From assembly GCA_963969595.1 (NCBI GenBank), contig OZ018409.1, forward strand, positions 17,888,975-17,952,974: DNA of 64,000 nucleotides, given 5' to 3'. Source of the DNA: Neckera pumila (Eukaryota > Streptophyta > Bryopsida > Hypnales > Neckeraceae). Positions 11,755-22,488 of the stretch are shown here, piece after piece. The notes under the pieces are model-generated. The model searched no databases. It was not told the DNA's origin and saw only the letters and a list, made by a program, of their open reading frames with translations. The translations under genes and the position numbers were made by a program. Every line of letters begins with the position of its first letter. The stretch's first letter is position 1.

Positions 11755-14142
11755 CTATGTAAGACATCTCAAGCCTCCAATGCTTTCAGGAAGCACTTTC
11801 AAGGATGAACATCCCCAAAGATCCAACTCAATGAGAAAGTACAACTCGCCGATGCTCTCCGGAAGCTCACTCAACGATCTACACCATTGTAGACCCAACT
11901 TTGTAAGACATTTCAAGCCTCCAATGCTTTGACGAAGCACTTTCAAGGATGAACATCCTCCAAGATCCAACTCAATGAGAGAGTTCAACTCGCCGATGCT
12001 CTCCGGAAGCTCACTCAAGGATCTAAACCCACAGAGGATCAACTTTGTAAGACATTTCAAGCCTCCAATAATTTGAGGAAGCACTTTCAAGGATGAACAT
12101 CCCCAAAGATCCAACTCAATGAGAGAGTTCAACTCGCCGATGCTCTCCGGAAGCTCACTCAAGGATTCACACTCTGCGAGATCCAACTTTGTAAGACATT
12201 TCAAGCCTCCAATGCTTTCAGGAAGCACTTTCAAGGATGAACATCCCCAAAGAATCATCTCAATGAGAGAGTTCAACTCGCTGATGCTCTCCGGAAGCTC
12301 ACTCAAGGATTCACAACTATTTAGATCCAAAACCAAAAGAGACCTCAATCCACACATCTCGGGAAGCTGTCCATCAAAAAGATTTTCTGAGAGGTCAAGA
12401 TATTGTAAGGCTTGCAAGTTGGAGAAGAAATACTCTGGAATAGACAATCCCTTCCTACCAATAGACATTGCCCGTAGCAAACACACTTGAAGATGAGGAG
12501 CGTCAAGTTGGTTTGGCCATTCCAAAATACTGCTCTGTACAAGTGACATCCTTTGCATCCTCTCTAGTGTCTTGTTTGCAAACAGTGATGTCAATACTTT
12601 CCCTGATTGAAACCAACATTTGTATGCACAATCCTCCGGTTTGGCTGAGTCAATGATGTACAGTGCAAGATCCCGCATAATGTCATGGACAGTAATGTAC
12701 CCAAAATCACAATTCCAATCAATCATGGACCGCTTCACAAGAATTTCAAGATGGGCCTTGGCTACATCTTCGAGATTCATTCCATCAAGTACACCAAATA
12801 GTCCCTCCGTAATCCACATCTTGCATAACTCTCCAATATAAATCTTGTAATCTTCTGGGAATGCGGCACAATACAAAAAACACATCTTTGTCACATCATG
12901 CTCTAAATTATTGTAACTCAATTGTAAGCGGTAATACATCTCATCCTCCACATTGGAATCCAATATTGGCTTGGAGTGCTTCAATTCGTGTAAGGCAAAA
13001 CACCACCCATCCATTTCATGCTTGTCTAGCATGGTACTACCAATCACTTTCAAGGCTAGAGGAAGAACTTTGCATTCCTTACAAACCTCTCTTGCCAAGG
13101 CTTCTGATATATTTGGTGGAAGAAGGCCATTTTCAAATGCATGAGCACAAAACAATGTCCAACTATCCTCATCGGAAAGCAATAACACCACTTCCACTTC
13201 GGCATGAACTTTGGAAAGGACTGTCATGCTTCGGGTTGTTATCAAAGTGGTAGACCCAGGAGCTGAGGCAATATTCAACCAAAACATCATTTCTTGATGA
13301 TCGCATGGATTTCCCCAAACATCATTTAAAATCAAGAACACCTTCATCTTGGCAAATGCATTCCACAAATATGTGCGTTGCTCCTCTTGGTTGCGATGAG
13401 CACACTCGTCTTCAAATACACCATCAGTCAAGAACTTCCCCATGGTTTTGTACAAGTCTGAAATCCTTGCATCCAAGCCAACCATAATCCACAAGATCCC
13501 ATGTGATCCATAAACGGCTTCGATGTCTTCATCATTGTTCAACTTCGCAGCAAGCAAAGATTTCCCAGCTCCACCTCTTCCTTGCAAACCAAGAAAGGTG
13601 GGCTTGGCTTTTGTGTAGCTTGCCAATATGCATGTCTTCAATTTGTTGAATGGTTTTTCCACCCCGACAATCAATGGAGGAGTTGGTTGCGTCACAAAAT
13701 CCACTTTTGACTTTGATTGCTTTTGAGCTGGGTTTGAAGATTGGATACTCACACCAAGTGTGGCTAGAATTGCATTCGACTTTGCCTCATCAATTTGATC
13801 ATTAATGTGTTTTAAGCGAGATGGTAACTTGCGCCACTGCCACACTTTCATCAGTCTCATCCACTTGCCACCTTTGGACTCTAGAAGACATTCTTCCAGA
13901 ACACATTGAGCATTGATTAGTATGGCATTGAATTCTAATAACCAATTCACATGAGCTTGCTCCAAGATGGTTGAATTTCCTTCAACGACCTCTAATAGAG
14001 GTACAATTTTATCCACCTTCACCTTGAGAGCTTTGCAACTTTGTTTGATTCTTATTGCCCCTTTGGCAGCATTGATCACTTCATTCAGCAACAAACTCAC
14101 AGTTGCTCCTACCAATGCTGGAGTAAAAAGTGGATCCCCCAT
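11755..14142 (-). CDS. NLR1: RPW8-like CC / NB-ARC / LRR protein, truncated
   Basis: This encodes an intracellular immune receptor of the plant NLR class. The chosen start is the ATG at 14,142 (context CTTCCATGGGG); upstream in frame there is only TTG before a TAA at 14,182-14,184. The 795 codons give an RPW8-like helical N-terminus (about 1-125, starting MGDPLFTPALVGATVSLLLN), P-loop GRGGAGKS (about 188-195), kinase 2 FLILNDVW (about 269-276), RNBS-B GSTTLITTRS (about 296), GLPLA region CKVLPLALKV (about 357), RNBS-D CFLYCAAFPED (about 421), an MHD-equivalent VHD (about 485), then 24-residue LRRs from about 611. Oddities: the first Walker B aspartate is Asn (NLR2 has Asp), and the Gly of GLPLA is Val. 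A TAG at 11,755-11,757 replaces the usual Lys AAG in double LRR 4. The result may be a truncated receptor or a pseudogene. No intron is needed. Confidence 0.85.
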   Translation of the reverse strand: MGDPLFTPALVGATVSLLLNEVINAAKGAIRIKQSCKALKVKVDKIVPLLEVVEGNSTILEQAHVNWLLEFNAILINAQCVLEECLLESKGGKWMRLMKVWQWRKLPSRLKHINDQIDEAKSNAILATLGVSIQSSNPAQKQSKSKVDFVTQPTPPLIVGVEKPFNKLKTCILASYTKAKPTFLGLQGRGGAGKSLLAAKLNNDEDIEAVYGSHGILWIMVGLDARISDLYKTMGKFLTDGVFEDECAHRNQEEQRTYLWNAFAKMKVFLILNDVWGNPCDHQEMMFWLNIASAPGSTTLITTRSMTVLSKVHAEVEVVLLLSDEDSWTLFCAHAFENGLLPPNISEALAREVCKECKVLPLALKVIGSTMLDKHEMDGWCFALHELKHSKPILDSNVEDEMYYRLQLSYNNLEHDVTKMCFLYCAAFPEDYKIYIGELCKMWITEGLFGVLDGMNLEDVAKAHLEILVKRSMIDWNCDFGYITVHDIMRDLALYIIDSAKPEDCAYKCWFQSGKVLTSLFANKTLERMQRMSLVQSSILEWPNQLDAPHLQVCLLRAMSIGRKGLSIPEYFFSNLQALQYLDLSENLFDGQLPEMCGLRSLLVLDLNSCESLSELPESISELNSLIEMILWGCSSLKVLPESIGGLKCLTKLDLAECESLSELPESIGELNSLIELDLWGCSSLKVLPQIIGGLKCLTKLILCGFRSLSELPESIGELNSLIELDLGGCSSLKVLRQSIGGLKCLTKLGLQWCRSLSELPESIGELYFLIELDLWGCSSLKVLPESIGGLRCLT

Positions 14143-14330
14143 GGAAGGTTGGCAACCTATCAATTTGCCAAGAAGAAGATTTTAGACTATGATAAGAACT
14201 TAAGGAAGAGCACATGTACATCAAAAATTCAAAAAGAATTTAAACAAGATAAGATTGTCTAGACACTTCAATGTAAAGTGAAAGTGTTGAGATTGATATG
14301 CAAATTTCATGCAAATTCTATAGACATAGC

Positions 14331-14337
14331 TATATAT
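14331..14337 (-). promoter_or_regulatory. Possible TATA box of NLR1
   Basis: TATATAT lies about 190 bp upstream of the NLR1 ATG, next to 'agctatgtctatag' (minus strand). NLR2 keeps TATATATA at the same distance (36,399-36,406). Conservation follows trivially from duplication, and AT-rich DNA yields such words often, so this is a candidate only. Confidence 0.25.
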
Positions 14338-14397
14338 GTATACACATAGAAAATAAAATCCCTTATCCAAAAAAGGACGTAATTGGTAACAATAACT

Positions 14398-15602
14398 ATA
14401 ACCATTAAAGGCCCAAGGCCTTTATTTTGCCAAAAAACACTCAAAACTGCCATTTCTATAGCAAAGAGTAAAAAAAAATTAAAAATTGTTATCTTGCACA
14501 TCGAACCATATAATCTTACACCATATCTAGTATGAGAAAATGCAGGAAAAATTTCAGAATATTTGACTGCATAAGTTGCAACATATCTGTGTTCAAAGTG
14601 AAAAAAACAAGTTTTTCAGTACATTGTGGGACTAGATTTTATGACTTTGAACATTCTTAACTGAAATTTTTTGCACTACAAAGTTTTGAGCTTTAAATCT
14701 TTAAAGTCAAAAACTGAATTGAGTTCTAGGAAGAACAAAAACAATCAAAATATTTTCATTACTATAAAATTTGTTACGTAGAAGTAGGTATGAGATAGAA
14801 GGGAATGTGAAATATTAAGATCTTTTATATGGAATTAAAAAGTACTCATCTCAATGGTGAGAACGTTCTAGCAAAAAACTATACCTTGCAAAACTTTCCT
14901 TTCAAAAATTGTTAAAACTGCATTTAGAAATGAATTCTACAAGCCTGAAAACAAAGATTGTCCGTAACTTTCTCATAAAAAGTCCAAATGAAATGAATCA
15001 AAGCTTTCTAAGGTAGGAGGTCGAGAAATGGAGCATCTAAGCGTTGAAATTGAATTTTGGGGAGGTAAAACATCTTGACATATTTTCCTATAAATTTTCC
15101 TTCAAAGACAAGTGGAAATGAAATCTAACCCAAGTTGTTCGGTATTTTTTCAACCTTTCTGGAATTGGTTACAAATTTTTGAAGTTGAAAAAGGGTGGTC
15201 ATTTGTGGTCATCAAAATGGACCACCTCGTGAAATGTGCACAAGTGGTACATTGAAGGAAGCAAAATGTACCTATGAGTCATGTTCCATTTTAATGACTC
15301 TCTATTTTACAGCCTCCTACCTTAGATAGACAAAATTATAATCTATAAGAAAAGAATTAAAATAAAATAAAATAAATAAAATTTGCAAATTTTTTTTGTT
15401 GCTCTTTCTTCCCTGTTTTGAACTTATTTGGTCATAACTTTTCTTCTCCGGCAGCAATTGAAAAAAAAATTTATTCCCATGAAGCTTAGAAGTTTTTTAA
15501 CTTCCAAAAAAGTTTTGAAAAATCACAAAAAAATTCAGCCCGTAGGTACCTGCTTGAAATCCCATTTGTCCCCCAAAGGAACAATGGGCCTTTAGGGGTT
15601 AA
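14398..15602 (+). mobile_element. TTAA-flanked element, 1.2 kb, with nested insertion (copy E2)
   Basis: This is the same family as 7,179-8,103. The right end is intact (GGCCTTTAGGGGTTAA, TTAA at 15,599-15,602). The left end is mutated to ATAACCATTAAAGGCCC. It lies just upstream of NLR1 and has an orthologous copy upstream of NLR2 (36,461-37,674). Its extra length comes from a second element inserted at 15,008-15,325. No transposase frame is present. Confidence 0.7.
15008..15325. mobile_element. Small inverted-repeat element nested in E2
   Basis: The segment is bounded by CTAAGGTAGGAGG on the left and its exact reverse complement CCTCCTACCTTAG on the right. Family members without it read straight across ('aagctttt' then 'gatagac' in the reverse-oriented copy at 22,489-23,399), which marks this as an insertion. 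It is non-coding. A diverged relative of its left part is at about 20,866-21,050. Confidence 0.65.
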
Positions 15603-16420
15603 TAGAAGTGATCTTTTCATATACATGCTCAACATCAAGTTGTTGAAGTCACCATTTTCTTTAATGGTCTTGATATCCAAAACCTAGAAATTCCCCTTGT
15701 GGTCACTAAAGCTTTCTATTATTCATGGAAACTTTCATTGTGGTGCATTTGAGCTAATTCAATTGGGGCTACATCTCATTATTCAAGACTAATGGTCTTA
15801 GATTGATTACACAACTATAATGAACACTCAGATGGAAAAAGCAAGTGCCAAAAGGTTGAAGAGAATTTCTAATGGATTCCTCTGCATATACATTGAAAAT
15901 GCATATTTATTAGATGCATGATGGAATTCGTTTACCTAATATAGCACTCTTGTTGTACTTATAGAATCCAAAACCTCAAATCCTACATGCACTTTTTAAC
16001 ACTAAATATTGAGGGTATCTCTACACACTTTACAAGATACCAAAGTTAATGAGAAAAATACAATTACCAAAAACGAAATGCTAATGAGCTCAAAAGCACA
16101 TAAATACTATGACCCCCAAAAGACCAACTATGTGTCCATGCTCTGTCCAATATCCCATAAAGATATACAAAACATGATAAATAGATACAAATGTATAGGA
16201 ACATGGAAGAAAGCATGCATATGCCATTATAGATATGGATAAAGATACATAATTCCATAACTTTTCTACATCCAGTGGACCTACTCATCCATTAATAGTA
16301 TTCTTAATCCTAATATTCTTAATCCTTTTCAATCAGAAAATGACCCAAGTGTCCCAAATGAGCATGTCATCTCTGAGTCCCCAAGGCTACTACCACATGA
16401 GAAACAAGGAACGAATTGAT
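15603..16420. other. Unit-conserved spacer between E2 and the 16.4-kb ORF
   Basis: This is collinear with 37,675-38,490 in unit 2. No convincing gene was seen. It becomes less AT-rich towards 16,400. Confidence 0.35.
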
Positions 16421-16429
16421 ACCAAGAAA

Positions 16430-16708
16430 TGGCTGCGATCTTCACGGGAGAAAAGGAGCTCCTCGCTGCAGCGAATGTCAACAGACCGGTTCCAAGCCGA
16501 TTTCTTCAACACACCGACAATCACAACGCGTGTTCTCGAGCTAAAATGGATGCGCTTCACTCCACAGCAATTCCAATTCTAAGCAGACTCCACCACCTCC
16601 GAGCAGCTGCAGAAGACCGCATAGAAAGGCTTCCAACCTCACCTCCCAAGCTCGTCCAGCCGTCCAAGCGCAGGAATCAAACGAATCCAGACAACCAACG
16701 TCGTTGAA
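16430..16708 (+). CDS. Candidate small gene or first exon, unrecognised
   Basis: An ATG in strong plant context (AAGAAATGGCTG) opens a 92-codon frame starting MAAIFTGEKELLAAANVNRP and ending in a basic, proline-rich tail. The stretch is clearly richer in GC than its surroundings. The unit 2 copy (38,503-38,697) keeps the first 60 or so codons but loses one base in 'gcagctgcaga' and ends early. A second open frame follows at 16,744-17,037 (MPTSTQSTSSAHPDTT). I recognise no domain. It may be a transcribed leader or an exon fragment captured with the flanking GC-richer DNA. Confidence 0.25.
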
Positions 16709-17459
16709 AACAGAAGTACAGCGCTAGGTCCCTCTAGAGCGGCATGCCAACTTCCACACAATCAACCTCGTCTGCGCACCCCGACACCACTGAAACAGGT
16801 CGAGTTCCGCAAGCACCACCTCTCTCGAAGGACCGCAGAGACAACCTCCTGCGCAGCACTGCAGAAGCAAACAGAAGGATAAGAAGAAGGACGCGGTGGA
16901 AGGACTTCAAAGTCTTCCTCGAAAGCCTGAAAACGCGCACTGGATCGCGTGGGCCGGCCATCATGCAGCGCAGATATTGGCACAGCGTTTCGTTTACACG
17001 GAGTAATAAATCAATGGGAAAACTGACACAATGCTAAAACTGCTTAAATGCTTCAAACTGAGTCGCACAATGCTTCAAACTGCTTAAATGCTTGAAAGTG
17101 ACACAATGCTAAAACTGCTTAAATGCTAAAACTGACACAATGAAAGGACCAGACCTGGTGGAGCCAGCTCCAACTTCCGGGAAAAACGTGGAAAATTTTC
17201 AGTTCCGCGAGACGTGTAAGTTACCCGAGTTAATCATTTCAGTTCCTTATGTATCGAGCAATACATGCGCATGGGGCCCACCTCATCCTGTTGCCCGGAC
17301 AGAGGCTCTCCAAGCTGCGCTTCACGGCGCTCCGCTCAAACCCGGGGCTTGCGGAACTTCTAAAGATTCATTAATTCATTCAGACCCCCACCGTGTACTA
17401 GGCGTTGTTGAATTCGAATGCGTAAACCGAACCTGTACAGCAGAACATCAAGTAATGTG

Positions 17460-17820
17460 TGAGAACTCTCGAACATAAACAACAACAACAGCCAAGAACT
17501 AAACCCACTCAGAACAACCCAAACATAGAAGTGGAAACCCGAAACTCCCCTATGTTTACTTCGTCCAGAAAACCAACTCACGACACAAAACCACGACATA
17601 ACTCACGCAACTTAAACATCAACTATAGCCAGCCAACAACTAACCCACTCAGAATAACCCAAATACAGAACTGAAAACCCGAAACTCACCTCCCAAAACC
17701 AACTCAACCACGATACAAATCACGCAACTCACGCAACTCATGAAACAAAGCTCACGACACAACTCACACAACTCACGACACAAAACCAACTCACGACAAG
17801 AAACTCACCTAAGAGAGCAG
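17460..17820. repeat. Low-complexity CA/AAC-rich tract
   Basis: Repeated words such as 'aactcacgcaactcacg', 'acgacacaaaaccaactcac' and 'aacccactcagaataaccc' form a degenerate simple-sequence tract on the plus strand. It is not found in unit 2. Plus-strand frames across it are composition artefacts. Confidence 0.6.
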
Positions 17821-18227
17821 ATCATGGTGTACAGCAGAGAGAGCAGATTACGCGAGGCGGAGCTCATCTCAGAGACGGACGCGCGGAGAGAGACGGATCA
17901 GCACGATCTTGGGGAGACGCGAGCTGGAGCGGCGGAGCGCACTGAAGCGGCGAGCGATCAGAAGTGGTCGGGAAAAACGGGATGAGTGAGAGGCGGACCT
18001 CCTTCATCGACCTTGGAACCCTAAACCTAATGATCCAACGGCTCTCCTTCAACGGCCCTGATTTCGGGGAAAAACCAATGGACGACGTGGGAGGGTTTTT
18101 TTTTTTTTTTTCACTCATCTGACGGCCAGGAACTTTCAGGGCGGAGGGGGTGGATTTGGGGCAGGAGTTCGCACCTTCTCAGGAGATAGCTCCTTGCCTG
18201 GGGGATGAGCCTCCTTGTCTGAAGTGA
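17821..18227. other. GC-richer unique segment ending in a poly-T run
   Basis: The stretch contains a run of 15 T near 18,096-18,110 and is specific to unit 1. No gene with recognisable domains was seen. A minus-strand 84-codon frame (17,864-18,118) begins inside the poly-T (reading as poly-Lys) and is not credible. Confidence 0.35.
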
Positions 18228-18823
18228 GCTCTTCAGTCAAGTTTCTGAGGGTGATCTCAATGAGAACCCTGAGATGAAGTGTCAAAAGAAATCCTTATAT
18301 GTGAGGAAAGCATTTGTTACGAGATCGAAATGAGCTCCTCTTGATGAATGGCCGATTGCCATCCCTGCTTACAGAAATCTTTGGGAGACTATATCAGTGT
18401 CATGGAGATTAAGTAGGTGCAGGAAACAAATCAAAGGAAGACATTTATTTACTGAAAGGTGAAGGGTGCCTGGTGTCCGAATATGAAGAGGAAGGAGTCA
18501 GTCTTGGTTATGGAACTGCTTCAAGGTCTTCAAGAGGATATGTGAAATTGAAAAATGAAGCATCTTCTTCTTAGTGAGTACCAATTGAGAAAAAACTGAT
18601 GGATGTGTTTTGAACTGAGGGGCTTTAGATCTCCAGGTAATGCACGATACATTTGTTGCTAATAAGAAACAATCATGCAATTTATTAGACAGGGAGTTTT
18701 CGTTGGCATTCATGGTATTACTTTCTGGTACGTATCCATAGATGAATAATGAGCGACTTGTAGTGTCTATAACTCCATCTGTTGTTTGGTTGAACACTTC
18801 ATAATCACAAGTGCTGATTTTAA
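18228..18823. repeat. Unrecognised repeated module, copy M1 (truncated)
   Basis: This starts at 'gagctcttcagtcaagttt' and is about 85-90% alike by eye to 19,461-20,050 and 39,345-39,920. It stops at 'aagtgctgatttt', where a TTAA-flanked element follows. No intact frame is shared by all copies. Confidence 0.65.
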
Positions 18824-19460
18824 TTAACCCCTGAAGGCCCAAGGCCTTTTTTTCTGTCAAAAAACACCCAAAACTGCCATTGTTTTAGCAAAGAGTGAAA
18901 AAAAATTAAATTCTTTTTTTTTGCACATCTAATCATAGGATCTTACACCTAATTAGTATAAAAATGTGTGGAAAAAATTTCAAAATTTTTGATCGCACAG
19001 ATTGCAGATATCTACGTTTAAAGTGAGAAAAAAAAGTTTTTTAGCACATTGTGGTACTAGATTTTTTGACTTTGAGTATTTTAACTTAAAATTTTTGCAC
19101 TACGGAGTTCTGAGCTTCCAAAATTTTATAATGGAGAATTGGGTTGAAAACCTACCCATAAAACATTTCAAAAAAACTTAATTTTCATTACTAAAAAAAT
19201 TGTTAAGTAGAAGTAGATACGAGATAGAAGGAAAATCTAAAATATTCATATATTATAGATGGAATTAAAATGCACTAATCCCAATGGTGAGATTGTTCTA
19301 GCAAGTAAACTAAACCATGCCAAAAAAAAAACTAAGAAATTTGAAAAATTGCATTCAAAAATGAGTCCTACAAGTTATTTTTTTCAAAAAAATGCTTTAA
19401 TTGCCCAAAAAACAAGATTGTCCATAACTTTCTCATAACAAATCCAGATGAAATGAATCA
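18824..19460 (+). mobile_element. TTAA-flanked element, right end missing (copy E3)
   Basis: The left terminus TTAACCCCTGAAGGCCC is at 18,824. The interior words of the family follow in order up to 'aatccagatgaaatgaatca', then the sequence switches abruptly at 19,461 to 'gagctcttcagtcaag', the start of module M2. The right one-third and right inverted repeat are gone, so the M1-E3-M2 junction is a rearrangement breakpoint. Confidence 0.7.
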
Positions 19461-20300
19461 GAGCTCTTCAGTCAAGTTTGTGAGGGTGATCTCAATGAGG
19501 ACCCTAAGATTATGTGTCGAAAGAATTCCCTGTGCGGAGGAAAGACTTCTTTATGAGTTCGAAATGAGTCTTGGTGAATGGCTGATTGCCATCCTTGCTT
19601 ACAACAATCTTTGGGAGACTATATCAGTATCGTGGAGATTAAGTAGGTGCAAGAAACAAATCGAAGGAAGACATTTATTTACTGAAAGGTGAAGGGTGCC
19701 TGGTGTCCAAATATGAAGAGGAAGCCTGAGTCTTGGCTATAAACTGCTTCAAGGTCTGGAAGAGGATAGGCCTATGTGAAATTGGAAAAAATGAAGTATC
19801 TTCAATCTTTTTAGTGAGTACCTATTGAGAGAAATTGATGGATGTGTTTTGAGCAGAAGGTTTTGCATCTCCAGGTGAAGCATGGTCATTTGTTGCTACC
19901 GGTAATAAGAAACAATCATGCAATTTTTGAGACGGGGAGTTTTCGTTGGCATTCATTGCTATCACTTTTTGGCACCTTTCCATAGCTGAACAATGAGCGA
20001 CTTGCAGTGTCTGAAGCTGTTGTTTGGGTGAACACTTCATAATCCCAGGTGCTGATCTGTCACAATGACTCTCCTGTTTCCAATTACAGTTCAAAAGCTC
20101 GTTTAGAGTTCCAAAATTGAGATATAATCACAGGTGCTGAATTGGCATACTCACTCTCCTCTTTCCAACTGATATTCATATTGCTTGTTTTAGAGGGTCG
20201 GAAATTGTGATGTATAATTGCCCAGAGCTCTTAAAACTTTGACGGATATAGATCTGCGGCTTCAATCAAGCGACTACGACTGCATTAATTTGACTATGTA
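19461..20300. repeat. Unrecognised repeated module, copy M2
   Basis: This is a second copy of the module at 18,228 that continues further right, in parallel with 39,345-40,475. A 79-codon plus-strand frame overlaps it (19,453-19,692, containing SLGEWLIAILAYNNLWETIS), but the other copies break it with stops. The module may derive from an exon plus intron of a lost gene; I cannot name it. Confidence 0.5.
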
Positions 20301-21386
20301 CATTGAGCCATTTTTACAAATATGAGGATTTTTGGATAATGGACTCAAAATCTTAAATGCCATAGCCTACATCTGGATACTTCATCTTTGCTTCTACTCA
20401 CAAAATCTAGTGATGTCCGTTTTCTAGCATCCAAGTCAGAGATAACCTTTTGTCAGCATATACTTGCTTCAAAATGATTTATCATTAATTTGAGTAGAAA
20501 AATTATGGTTTGGAGTGGATGCCTCAAGTAAATACAGGTCTTAGAGTATGGATCTAGTTTGCAGTCCTTGAAAAATCAAACGGCCCACAGCAAGTAGGTG
20601 ATCAAAAGGTTGCATGACAGTGCAACATCTGCAACCATTCTAGGTCAGTTTTTGAAATCTCTTGACTTATTGAGGGTGGACACATATTGTGTCAGCGTCA
20701 CATTATTGGAGACAACGTCAATGGTTAGATCTTGTTTAATTGTATTCAATGAAAAGATCTAAACACAAGTCACCTTAAATCTAAGAACTTACAAGATTAT
20801 GAGATATAATTTTACTTTTCAAAGTTATGCTAACTCATACCAAAAACCCGGTGTCAAGGTAGGAGGTCCATAATGTGACCATTGTGCAACTGATTTGTAA
20901 CTTTTAGGGTGGGGAATTTGACCTCTTTATAACATTTTTCAATAGATATTCCTTGAAAGATAAGTGGAATTGGCATGTAGTTGTTTCATAGTTTTTGAAT
21001 CTTTGTGGAATAAACTATGAATTTTGAAGTTGGAATCAAACTAGACTTGAAAAGCGTTTGCACTAGGATATATTCATTGTTGGTACATTGATGAAAGAAA
21101 TATGTATAGGTTGTGTGTTGAATATTTAGGCAAAGTTGATAATGGGTGCTCCTATCTTGAAAAGGAGAGATACATGTGCTATCCAAAGTGGCCTATGTTG
21201 CCCCTTTTTCTCTTGGAAAGCATTGCTTGTGATCAAAGCATCTTATTCATGGAAAAACTACTCTTATAATAGGGATATATGACAACACTTTGTGTCAAAT
21301 CTCAAATAAGCATGTGTGATTTGGGCATATAAAATAGAAAGGTTGGTCTAGAATTTATTAGACAAGGAGTTCTTGATGTTTGGATT
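20301..21386. other. Spacer, part homologous to unit 2; relic of small inverted-repeat element
   Basis: Up to about 20,600 this matches 40,200-40,475. From about 20,790 to 20,870 it matches 43,685-43,760 ('cggtgtcaaggtagga'). About 20,866-21,050 resembles the element nested at 15,008-15,325, but without a clear right end. No gene was seen. Confidence 0.4.
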
Positions 21387-21389
21387 ATT

Positions 21390-22272
21390 CACTATAAGAA
21401 ACTGGCCTTTTTTAAAATGTCAAAAAAAACGTTGTATGATGTCCGTTTTGACATGGCTATCGTCAACGCTGATGTCACCTAAAATCGCGTCACAACAAAC
21501 AAGCAAAAAACATGACAAGATCTCAAAAAACGTGCGAATTTCTAGCTTGTTTTGTTCTAATGTCCTACAGAACGGGGTCTTCTAAGCTCACAAAATGTAG
21601 GCACATGGAGGCCACGTAGGCAAATTTTTCATCCAGGCCATTTTTTCATCCAATCTATTTTTCATCCAACCCATTTTTTTCATCCAACCCATTTTTCAAA
21701 AAATAATTAGTCAACAAAAATTAATCAATAAAATTATACAATTAAAAAAAAACAGAATTCACCAAGAATTTAAAAAAAATTACCATTTACCATCAAATTT
21801 ATTTTGATGACAAATTTACATGTAAATGAACATTTTTAGGATCATATTTGTATACATTCTCTGTCCATAGTGAGACAAACGATATGGGATAATTGGCCTA
21901 TGTTGTCTCAGACATCTAGTCCAACATCTAACCCGTCGTTTCAAAAATCTGGTCCAATGTCCATCCATCCATTTTTTATTTTTTTTCCAAAATATGCCAC
22001 GTGGCTGCCCTCTCTGAATCTACTTGCTGACGTGTCAGTTTATGTTGTATGCGATGTTATATAAAATCATGGCCATGTCGCAATTGACATCGTCACAAAT
22101 GTAGCCGTCTACAATGACATGGTCGCGTTTTCTGCAAAACACATACATGTTTCCTGCAAAACACGTACATGTTTTCTGCAAAATATTTACACGTTTTCTG
22201 GAACATCTAACGTTTGAAAAAACACAACACGTTTTGTGCGAATGCAGCCAAAAATGTGCTTTTCTTACAATG
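21390..22272. mobile_element. Non-autonomous CACTA (EnSpm/CMC) transposon, 883 bp
   Basis: The left terminus CACTATAAGAAACTGGCC and right terminus TTTTCTTACAATG are inverted repeats of the canonical CACTA type. They are flanked on both sides by the 3-bp direct repeat ATT (21,387-21,389 and 22,273-22,275), the target duplication size of the superfamily. Inside are repeated short motifs (four runs of 'ttttctgcaaaac/at' near 22,130-22,200, and 'ttttcatccaaccca' near 21,640-21,690) and no transposase frame. It is absent from unit 2, so it inserted after the tandem duplication or was lost there. Confidence 0.8.
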
Positions 22273-22488
22273 ATTTGTCCATTTTTAAATGTTGAAAAAT
22301 TGTTGTGTAAGTAATGCATTAGAAGAAATTTCTAATTTGGAGATTTAGATACTAAGCAAATGAACTAGGTCTTTATATGGTAATTTAATTTCACTCATAA
22401 TTCTTACTTTCATATTGACGTACTTTCAAACCAAGCTACAAACACAAATAATCTCCACATTTACATTTATATACTTGAGTTGATGGGA

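Noticed and set aside
11111..12490. Plus-strand frames opposite the NLR LRRs (recurrent MREFNSPMLSGSSLKDSH), also at 33,322-33,567, 34,186-34,557 and 59,190-59,435.
   Set aside because: They are complements of the LRR-coding strand, which has strong protein-family evidence. Their repetition merely mirrors the 144-bp LRR period.
17864..18118. Minus-strand 84-codon frame beginning MSEKKKKNPP near the poly-T run.
   Set aside because: The lysine run is the translated poly-A complement; the rest has no recognisable features and no copy in unit 2.
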